The position numbers and the translations under genes were made by a program. Of a stretch of 57,741 bases of DNA, positions 1 through 7,277 are shown piece by piece. The notes under the pieces were generated by a model. That model had not been told where the DNA came from. It worked only from the letters and a program-made list of their open reading frames with translations, and made no database searches. This DNA is from CAZVAN01 sp964625245 (lineage in GTDB: Bacteria > Patescibacteriota > Saccharimonadia > Saccharimonadales > UBA10212). The stretch's first letter is position 1. Each line of letters begins with the position of its first letter. The stretch is from NCBI GenBank assembly GCA_964625245.1, contig CAZVAN010000001.1, forward strand, positions 1 to 57,741. The letters are read 5' to 3'.

Positions 1-232
<232 letters not shown>

Positions 233-343
233 AGAATCTGATTTAAAACTTCAGACTTGAACTGACGTTGATTTGCACTACCTAGTTTTCAATGAACATT
301 TCAGGGAGGTTACGCTCAAATGCCAACCGTTATGTCTTATCCA

Positions 344-378
344 GTGTCTCAGAAATATGGAGACACGTTAAAAGAGCA
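344..378 (-). promoter_or_regulatory. rRNA leader: boxA antitermination site and hairpin
   Basis: On the minus strand, 378-366 reads TGCTCTTTTAACG, very close to the rRNA boxA consensus TGCTCTTTAACA bound by NusB/S10 for antitermination. It is followed immediately by a 7-bp hairpin (GTGTCTC/GAGACAC, 366-344) that resembles boxB. The order boxA then hairpin is the reverse of the E. coli leader. The rest of 233-492 is the 16S leader. A -10-like TAATAT lies in it, but I see no convincing -35, so the rRNA promoter is not assigned. Confidence 0.6.
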
Positions 379-492
379 CCCTAAAATCTACATATCATGG
401 TAGCGCATAGTGGATCGCTTTGCAACGCCTTATATTACGATACCCGCGTTCGGCTCGGGCGCTGTACAGCTCTGCTGATGACTTCAGAAAAC

Positions 493-1800
493 TTATCTCG
501 CTAATGAAGGGTCAGAAGCTTGCTTATGAGCATCCTTGTACAGCTCTACTACTTCGGGTTGGACCTCGCCAAATTGGTCTATGAGGTCGCGAGCTCCTTG
601 CAATATACCGGACTTAATCTTATCGGGGTCAGTCCCAAGGTTAGTTAAACCAGACTCCGGCGGCCACAAAATACCTATGTCAACGTTGTTTTGTTTTTGA
701 ATCCATTCCAGCGATGCGCGAAGCTGATTCTTGGCACTTAAGAACTTCTCCATCGTACCGATTGAGGCTACGCTAGATACAGAACCAGCCGCCTTCAGAA
801 TATTGGAAAAGATGATTTCGCCAGGGGTAACTTCGAGCGATTCCATGCGCATAAAGGGAGTATTTGGCAGTATTAATATATCGTCGGGGTGCAATTCATC
901 AATGATCTTTTGAATAGGCATCGGATCAAAAGCGCCATCTATATAACGACCGCCATTAACCTCTATGGCTTCATTGTAAACCAGCGGAGCAGACATTGAA
1001 GCATGCACAGCAGCCGCCATATTAGGCTTAGCTGTTTTTGCGTTAATAAGCTTAGCCTCATAGGTCTCAGGGTCGGTCGCAACAACATAAAGCTCGGTTG
1101 GGGATTGCTCTACGGCCTTAAAGTCTACACTCTTTTCGCCGTGTGAGGCAGCATCAATAATATAACCGACATCCATAATCTGTTTAACTCGCTTAAAGTC
1201 GATGAAATTTTTGGTTGTAGCTTCGTTGTACCATATATCACCGCCAACACGGCTCTGTTCAGGACCGCCAAGGAAATATGTAGCTGGTCCGGCTCCGCCC
1301 GAAATACCCACCACAGCATCAAAGGCATTACCTAACCCAATTTCGTGCAGACCAATAGTTTGACCCACTGCATAGGGGCTTTTCATGCCACCGCCCATAA
1401 TTAGCATCACTACCTTCCTCTTTTGAGCTTCATGATTGCTGGGATCACGTTTTTCTAACAGATGCTTCATCACCACTTGGAGATTTTCTTGCCAGGCCAG
1501 ATATTCGGGATCTTTTTTCAGATCAAAGTACTCATCATCGTGCAGAGCTTCAGCATGCGCAAAATCGACTGCCGTGGGCGGACTTTCCCAACGATCACCC
1601 CTTTTCCAGTCAATGATCTTTTGGATTCGGCTGCGAGCCTGATATTTTTCGGCTAGATTCCTAAAACGTTGCTGATGAAACTCAAACTCGGCTGGTGGTT
1701 TTTGGTCGTGGTGGCCCTCGGTAGCAATCGAACCAAGTTCTTTCGTAGTGGATTCCGGCACGTTTGTTTGAACAGGTTCCGTAGATTCTTCGACTCGCAT
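493..1800 (-). CDS. Patatin-like phospholipase
   Basis: A 435-aa patatin-family serine acyl hydrolase. It has the glycine-rich oxyanion loop GGGMKS (136-141), the nucleophile elbow GISGG with Ser167, and the second catalytic residue Asp288 in a DGA motif, so the Ser-Asp dyad is intact. Family members release fatty acids from phospholipids or glycolipids. The first ~125 residues are charged, have no signal peptide and match nothing I recognise; no membrane segment is visible, so the protein is probably cytosolic or exported by another route. It is a single gene with its own promoter, and the next gene encodes another phospholipid-degrading enzyme. In an organism expected to lack fatty-acid synthesis it could recycle host-derived lipids (inference). 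Confidence 0.9.
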   Translation of the reverse strand: MRVEESTEPVQTNVPESTTKELGSIATEGHHDQKPPAEFEFHQQRFRNLAEKYQARSRIQKIIDWKRGDRWESPPTAVDFAHAEALHDDEYFDLKKDPEYLAWQENLQVVMKHLLEKRDPSNHEAQKRKVVMLIMGGGMKSPYAVGQTIGLHEIGLGNAFDAVVGISGGAGPATYFLGGPEQSRVGGDIWYNEATTKNFIDFKRVKQIMDVGYIIDAASHGEKSVDFKAVEQSPTELYVVATDPETYEAKLINAKTAKPNMAAAVHASMSAPLVYNEAIEVNGGRYIDGAFDPMPIQKIIDELHPDDILILPNTPFMRMESLEVTPGEIIFSNILKAAGSVSSVASIGTMEKFLSAKNQLRASLEWIQKQNNVDIGILWPPESGLTNLGTDPDKIKSGILQGARDLIDQFGEVQPEVVELYKDAHKQASDPSLAR

Positions 1801-1833
1801 TTTTTTGATTTCTATTTTTATTTAACTAGCCAA

Positions 1834-1862
1834 AGTTTACCACAAAAGATGTGAAAAGTCAA
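1834..1862 (-). promoter_or_regulatory. Sigma70-type promoter of the patatin gene
   Basis: On the minus strand, TTGACT (1862-1857), a 17-nt spacer and TAAACT (1839-1834) form a good -35/-10 pair about 34 nt before the ATG. The predicted 5' UTR is A/T-rich without an obvious Shine-Dalgarno sequence. Confidence 0.6.
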
Positions 1863-1873
1863 CCTAGAGTACC

Positions 1874-2680
1874 CTAGTTTGTGGGTTCTGCGATCTCCTT
1901 GAGAAGCCTGATATCATCAGAGATTATTCCGTCCGCCCCAGACTTTAGGGCATTAGTGATAGCCAGCGGCGTATTAGTTGTCCAGATAAGCACCTTAATA
2001 TTGTGAGAATGAAGTAAATCAACCATCGCTCGGCTGACATGTGAGTGATGAAGGTGAACTCCATCGATATTCTTGGCTCTTCCCTCTTTTAGCATATCCA
2101 GATTCTTATTGGTAAGCCTAATGCCACGCCCGACAATAACCGCTGCTGTTACTTTATATGGCTCCAGTAACTTCAGCAGACGCTGCAGGCGCCTATAGTT
2201 AAATGAGTTGACGCACACTCTGTCCAATACCCGTAGACGTTTTAAGAGTTCTGCTAGCGGCTCCACGACTTCATCGGTTTTAGGGTCAATAAAAAATCTC
2301 ATTTTAGGCTGAGCTTTTAAGATATCTTCAAGGAGAGGAACTTTTTCGCCTCCAACACTAACATGCTCTAAAATTTTCTGAAATGACATTCGCTGTATAA
2401 CTGGACGCGAGGGACGTCCTTTCTTGAAAAAACTATCCAGTTTATTTTTTGAACCGTGCAGGGCGACAACTTTACCATCGCTGCTTAAAACTACATCCGT
2501 TTCACCATATTCATATCCGAGTTTCGAGGCAGCGCTAAAAGCCGCCAGAGTATTTTCCTTACTTACTCCAGCAGCATCTCCACCGCGGTGAGCGATTAGT
2601 ATAGGCTTCTCAGCCCCCCAGAAATTAGGCTTCTTGAACGGCTGGTTCGGCTGCAACTTCTTCTTCATCTTCATCAACAA
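1874..2680 (-). CDS. Glycerophosphodiester phosphodiesterase family protein
   Basis: A 268-aa GDPD-domain protein that hydrolyses glycerophosphodiesters to glycerol-3-phosphate and an alcohol. The family's catalytic and metal residues are visible: HRGG (His31, Arg32), KENT (Glu42), ETD (Glu60, Asp62) and LHG (His75), followed by TIM-barrel motifs such as FFIDPK and a C-terminal LIWTTN. No signal peptide is visible. The start overlaps the 3' end of gyrA by 56 nt in another frame; three in-frame Met codons (residues 1, 3 and 5) are possible, so translation is probably coupled to gyrA. With the neighbouring patatin it could complete phospholipid breakdown (deacylation, then cleavage of the glycerophosphodiester). 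Confidence 0.92.
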   Translation of the reverse strand: MLMKMKKKLQPNQPFKKPNFWGAEKPILIAHRGGDAAGVSKENTLAAFSAASKLGYEYGETDVVLSSDGKVVALHGSKNKLDSFFKKGRPSRPVIQRMSFQKILEHVSVGGEKVPLLEDILKAQPKMRFFIDPKTDEVVEPLAELLKRLRVLDRVCVNSFNYRRLQRLLKLLEPYKVTAAVIVGRGIRLTNKNLDMLKEGRAKNIDGVHLHHSHVSRAMVDLLHSHNIKVLIWTTNTPLAITNALKSGADGIISDDIRLLKEIAEPTN

Positions 2681-5147
2681 CTTCAGATTTATCCAGTAGG
2701 GCTAACGATACGACACTGTCGCCGTCGTTTAGGCGCATAATACGCACGCCTTGGGTTGCTCGGCCAAGCTCCGGAATGTTGGCCAGGCCGAGACGAATGG
2801 TCTGACCTTGAGCTGAAATAATAATTACTTCTTGGTCGTTACCAATTAGCGTTTTAACGCCTACGAGTTGGCCCGTTTTCTTATTTACAACAGCAGAGCG
2901 AATACCGACACCACCGCGTTTATGGGCTGTAAATTGGCTGACTTTAGTTCGTTTTCCGTAGCCATATTCACTAATTACAAAGATTGATGAATCTTTTTCT
3001 ACAATATCCATACCTATTACATAGTCACCTGTGCGCAGACGAATCCCTCGTACGCCTCTACTAGTGCGGCCCATTGGGCGGGCATCCTTTTCATGGAAGC
3101 GAATGGCTTGGCCTTGTGAGGTCGAAATGATAACTTCATTCTCGCCGCTAGTCATCCTTATCCACTTAAGTTCATCGCCCTCATCAAGACGAATGGCTAT
3201 CAAACCTGTTTGTCGTACGTTTTGATATTGCTCAAAAGGTGTTTTCTTGACTACGCCCTTGACCGTACACATCAATAAGTGCCCGGTTTGAGGGCCTTTG
3301 CTAACGTTTATAACAGATGAAACCACTTCTTCCGGCTGGAGTTGTAGTAAATTAACCAACGCTACTCCCTTAGCGTTTAAGCCAACAGCTGGAACCTCGT
3401 AGGTTTTAATACGGAAAACCCGGCCCTTATTGGTAAAGAATAGTAGAAAATCATGAGTTGAGGCATTCACAACGTGCTCTATGGCGTCTTCCTCGCGAGT
3501 GGCCATGCCCCTCCTACCCTTACCACCGCGGCCCTGACGCTTATAGTCGGCCAGAGAAGTGCGCTTAATGTAGTTGGCTGATGTAAGCGTTACAGCCACT
3601 TGCTCATCCGGCACCAAATCTTCATCACTTAGCCTGCCTAGTTCTTGAGGAATGATTTTGGTGCGTCGTTCGTCACCAAACTGTTTTTTCATCTCCTCAA
3701 GTTCGTCTTTAATAATTTTTAAAATTTTCTTCTCGTCGGCTAGAATAGTTTCTAATTTTCCAATTATTTTAAGAAGTTCAGCAAGCTCGTCCTCTATCTT
3801 CTTACGCTCCAACCCGGCTAGAGTACGGAGTTGCATTGCCAAAATTGCCCGTGCCTGAATTTCAGTAAGTTTAAACTTCTTTATAAGATTTTCCTGAGCT
3901 TCCTCTGTAGTCTGGCTAGCTCGAATTGTGGCTATGACTTCGTCAATGTGATCAAGTGCCGTCTTCAGACCTTCGAGAATATGAGCTCGCTCCCGAGCTT
4001 TTCGCAGTTCAAACTCAGTTCGCTTACGGACCACTACTTGGCGGTGTTTTATGTACTCTACCAGAATGTCTTGAAGACCAAGCACCCTTGGTTGTATGCC
4101 GTCAATCAAGGCCAGCATATTGTAGTGAAAGGCTGTTTGAAGCGGTGTAAGTTTATAAAGTTGGTTGAGTAACTTCTTAGGATAGGCGTCTTTTTTGAGG
4201 TCTACCACAATTCGAACGCTACCACGGGAACTCTCGTCACGAAGATCATTTATGCCAGATATCTTTTTATCACGGACCAGGTCAGCTATCTTCTCGACCA
4301 AGCCTGCTTTATTCACAGCGTATGGTATTTCAGTAATAACGATACGATGGCGACCCTTAGCGGTTTCTTCGATATCGGCTACACCACGAACAACTACACC
4401 CCCGCGACCAGTAGCAAATGCGGTGCGGATAGATTCTTTACCATAAACTACGGCGCCCGTCGGAAAATCTGGTCCCTTAACGTGCTGCATCAGATCGTCT
4501 AGTGTAGCCTCAGGATTATCTATTTGGGTAATAGTAGCATCTATCAGTTCGGTCAAGTTGTGGGGTGGTATATTGGTGGCCATTCCAACTGCAATGCCAA
4601 CCTGACCATTGAGTAGTAGGTTGGGCAGTTTGGCTGGCAAAACTTCCGGTTCCTGCTGAGAGCCATCGAAGTTATCACGAAAAGGCACCGTTTCTTTATC
4701 TATATCCTCAAGCAGTGCTTCGCTGGGTTTAGTCATGCGGGCTTCGGTGTAGCGATAGGCGGCTGCCGGATCGCCGTCCATGCTACCAAAGTTACCCTGG
4801 CCGTCTACAAGTGGATAGCGCGTAGCGAAGGGTTGAGCCAGGCGGACCATGGCGTCATAGATAGCCGTGTCGCCGTGCGGATGGTATTTACCCATGACGT
4901 CACCGACAATCTGGGCACTCTTAGAGTGTTTGCTACCGCTTCTAAGGTTATTCTTGTCCATGACGTACAAAATACGTCGGTGGACTGGTTTGAGGCCATC
5001 TCGGACATCTGGAAGCGCCCGAGCCACAATAACGCTCATTGAGTACTGGAGGTAGCTAGTCTCCATCTCTTCCTCAACTGAACGTGTGAGCACGGTCTTA
5101 GAGTGTTTGCCTATTGTGGGCAGGAGGCCTTTGCTTCTATCGTCCAT
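2625..5147 (-). CDS. gyrA: DNA gyrase subunit A
   Basis: An 840-aa type IIA topoisomerase A subunit. The catalytic Tyr133 sits in AAAYRYTEARM, and the GyrA-box (QGRGGKG) between C-terminal beta-pinwheel blades marks it as gyrase, not topoisomerase IV. The quinolone-determining loop reads HPHGDTAIYD, with Thr94 at the position of E. coli Ser83 and Asp98 at Asp87. The C-terminus is acidic (DEDEEE). It starts 2 nt after the gyrB stop codon and forms one transcript with gyrB; its 3' end overlaps the GDPD gene. Confidence 0.98.
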   Translation of the reverse strand: MDDRSKGLLPTIGKHSKTVLTRSVEEEMETSYLQYSMSVIVARALPDVRDGLKPVHRRILYVMDKNNLRSGSKHSKSAQIVGDVMGKYHPHGDTAIYDAMVRLAQPFATRYPLVDGQGNFGSMDGDPAAAYRYTEARMTKPSEALLEDIDKETVPFRDNFDGSQQEPEVLPAKLPNLLLNGQVGIAVGMATNIPPHNLTELIDATITQIDNPEATLDDLMQHVKGPDFPTGAVVYGKESIRTAFATGRGGVVVRGVADIEETAKGRHRIVITEIPYAVNKAGLVEKIADLVRDKKISGINDLRDESSRGSVRIVVDLKKDAYPKKLLNQLYKLTPLQTAFHYNMLALIDGIQPRVLGLQDILVEYIKHRQVVVRKRTEFELRKARERAHILEGLKTALDHIDEVIATIRASQTTEEAQENLIKKFKLTEIQARAILAMQLRTLAGLERKKIEDELAELLKIIGKLETILADEKKILKIIKDELEEMKKQFGDERRTKIIPQELGRLSDEDLVPDEQVAVTLTSANYIKRTSLADYKRQGRGGKGRRGMATREEDAIEHVVNASTHDFLLFFTNKGRVFRIKTYEVPAVGLNAKGVALVNLLQLQPEEVVSSVINVSKGPQTGHLLMCTVKGVVKKTPFEQYQNVRQTGLIAIRLDEGDELKWIRMTSGENEVIISTSQGQAIRFHEKDARPMGRTSRGVRGIRLRTGDYVIGMDIVEKDSSIFVISEYGYGKRTKVSQFTAHKRGGVGIRSAVVNKKTGQLVGVKTLIGNDQEVIIISAQGQTIRLGLANIPELGRATQGVRIMRLNDGDSVVSLALLDKSEVVDEDEEEVAAEPAVQEA

Positions 5148-5149
5148 AC

Positions 5150-7114
5150 CTAGATGTCCAGATCCTTGGCAAACTTGGCCCTTGATTGAATAAAGTTTTT
5201 GCGCATCTCTACCTCTGTCCCCATCAGTTTGCTAAAGATGGCATCAGCCTTTTCAGCATCCTCAATCTTCACTTGCATCAATACCCGATTGGCTGGATCC
5301 ATGGTAGTATCCCATAATTGCTCAGCATCCATCTCTCCCAAGCCCTTATAGCGCTGGACGCTGACGCCGGCCTGCTTGATGCGGTCTTCGTCATCATTTA
5401 TTTTTAGGCCCTTGGTTTTACGCTCTTCGATGATTTTGTCGATTATATCGTCCCTCTCTTCATCCGTATATGCATACTGCTTCTTCTTGCCAGCGCTAAT
5501 GGCAAAAAGCGGTGGTTGGGCTACGTAGACGTGGCCACCTTCAAGTATTGGCCGCATGTGGCGGAACAACAGTGTCATGAGAAGCGTTGTAATATGCGAC
5601 CCGTCAACGTCTGCGTCAGTCATTATGATGACGCGCTCATATCTCAAGCCGGCTATATCAAACTGTTCTTCAATACCAACCCCAAGGGCCTTAATAAGAT
5701 TCAATATCTCTTGGTTAGCCAACATTTTGTCCAGACGAGCTCGCTCCACATTCAGGACCTTGCCTCGCAGCGGCAGAATAGCTTGATAGAAGCTGTTGCG
5801 ACCGTCTTTAGCGGAACCGCCGGCTGACTGGCCCTCTACAATAAATAGTTCAGCCTGGGAACGATCCTTGGTAGCACAATCGGCCAACTTGCCGGGCAGA
5901 CTGGCACCCTCCAAAGCACCTTTTCGGATGATATTATCGCGGGCAGCGCGGGCAGCGCGGCGGGCTCTAGCCGACAGTAGTGCCTTATTGACTAGCTTGC
6001 GGGCAATAGCTGGATGCTCTTCAAAATAGTAAGAGAACCATTCGTTCATGACCTGTTCTACATAGCCGCGAACCTCTGGGTTGCCGAGTTTATTCTTGGT
6101 CTGTCCTTCGAATTGCGGATCTGGGATCTTAACAAGTATTATGGCAGTCAATCCCTCCCGACAGTCCTCGCCGGTTAGGTTCTCTTCCTTCTCTTTTAGC
6201 AGGCTGTTTTTTCGGGCATAGTCATTTATGACTCTGGTTAAGGCAGTTCTGAAGCCGGTCAGATGGGTGCCCCCGTCAGGATTATAGACATTATTAGCAA
6301 AGGCCATGACGGTCTCAGTGAAGCTATCATTGTATTGCAGAGAGACTTCAACCATGCCATCGCCAATAGCTTTCTCAACGTAAAAAATATCTTCGTCCAG
6401 AGCTTCTTTGCCACGGTTTAAATGACGTACGTAACTTTCTATACCGCCCTCAAAGTAAAAGGCGTAACTGTTGCCACTACGTTCGTCGTAAATCGAAGCT
6501 TTTACTCCTTTGGTTAAGTAGGCCTGATGACGCAGATAATTGGCCACCCAATCGTAATCAAATTCAGTTTCGTTGAAGATGGTTTCGTCCGGATAAAAGG
6601 TGATAGTCGTGCCATTCTCATCGCTTTTTTCGCCTTTACTAACTGGGGCTAGCGGCACACCCCTCTCAAATTCTTGATGCCACTTAAAGCCGTCTCTGCG
6701 GACTTCGGCGATTAATTTTGTGCTTAGAGCATTAACTACGCTCAAACCGACACCGTGCAGACCACTACTTACTTTGTAGCCACCGCTGCCAAATTTGCCA
6801 CCGGCGTGTAAGACAGTTAGTACAGTCTCAAGGGTACTTTTTTTAGTTTTAGGATGCATATCAACTGGGATTCCTCGGCCATTATCTACAACCGTAACGC
6901 TTCCGTCTTCGTTGATACTGACCGAAAGCTCGTTCGCAAAACCGGCAATAACTTCGTCAATACCGTTGTCTGCCAACTCTTTAATCATGTGATGCAGGCC
7001 CTCAAAACCAGTACTACCAATATACATACCTGGCCGCTTACGGACCGGGTCTAGGCCTTCTAGGACTTGGATTTGGCTAGAATCATAACTGCTTTTTTTT
7101 TGCTTCTCACTCAC
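5150..7114 (-). CDS. gyrB: DNA gyrase subunit B
   Basis: A 654-aa ATPase subunit of gyrase. In order it shows the GHKL ATP-binding domain (ELADNGIDE, DNGRGIP, GLHGVGLSVVNALS), the transducer domain, and the TOPRIM domain (EGQSAGGSAK, metal-binding DADVDGSH) with the C-terminal QRYKGLGEM. The length matches Gram-positive-type GyrB without the proteobacterial insertion. The start is GTG (GTGAGTGAG...), chosen because the N-terminus then matches the family. It is the first gene of the gyrB-gyrA(-GDPD) operon. Confidence 0.98.
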   Translation of the reverse strand: MSEKQKKSSYDSSQIQVLEGLDPVRKRPGMYIGSTGFEGLHHMIKELADNGIDEVIAGFANELSVSINEDGSVTVVDNGRGIPVDMHPKTKKSTLETVLTVLHAGGKFGSGGYKVSSGLHGVGLSVVNALSTKLIAEVRRDGFKWHQEFERGVPLAPVSKGEKSDENGTTITFYPDETIFNETEFDYDWVANYLRHQAYLTKGVKASIYDERSGNSYAFYFEGGIESYVRHLNRGKEALDEDIFYVEKAIGDGMVEVSLQYNDSFTETVMAFANNVYNPDGGTHLTGFRTALTRVINDYARKNSLLKEKEENLTGEDCREGLTAIILVKIPDPQFEGQTKNKLGNPEVRGYVEQVMNEWFSYYFEEHPAIARKLVNKALLSARARRAARAARDNIIRKGALEGASLPGKLADCATKDRSQAELFIVEGQSAGGSAKDGRNSFYQAILPLRGKVLNVERARLDKMLANQEILNLIKALGVGIEEQFDIAGLRYERVIIMTDADVDGSHITTLLMTLLFRHMRPILEGGHVYVAQPPLFAISAGKKKQYAYTDEERDDIIDKIIEERKTKGLKINDDEDRIKQAGVSVQRYKGLGEMDAEQLWDTTMDPANRVLMQVKIEDAEKADAIFSKLMGTEVEMRKNFIQSRAKFAKDLDI

Positions 7115-7166
7115 TAAAAATCAACCCTCTCATAGGAACTTGTTTATCTGTTTCCACTCTGTTTTG

Positions 7167-7195
7167 ATTATACCCGAATACCCCTTTTAAAACAA
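7167..7195 (-). promoter_or_regulatory. gyrB promoter
   Basis: On the minus strand, TTGTTT (7195-7190), a 17-nt spacer and a perfect TATAAT (7172-7167) predict transcription from about 7160, giving a 46-nt leader for gyrB. A 6-bp hairpin (7192-7197 with 7204-7209), followed on the minus strand by a short T-run, overlaps the -35 and may be a weak terminator for the ATPase gene upstream. Confidence 0.6.
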
Positions 7196-7277
7196 CCTTT
7201 TTCGGTTGTAAAATTAGTCATATTCCTGCTAAAAATGTGCTGCAAAATTTGTTAAACGCGATACTAAAAATGGAAGT

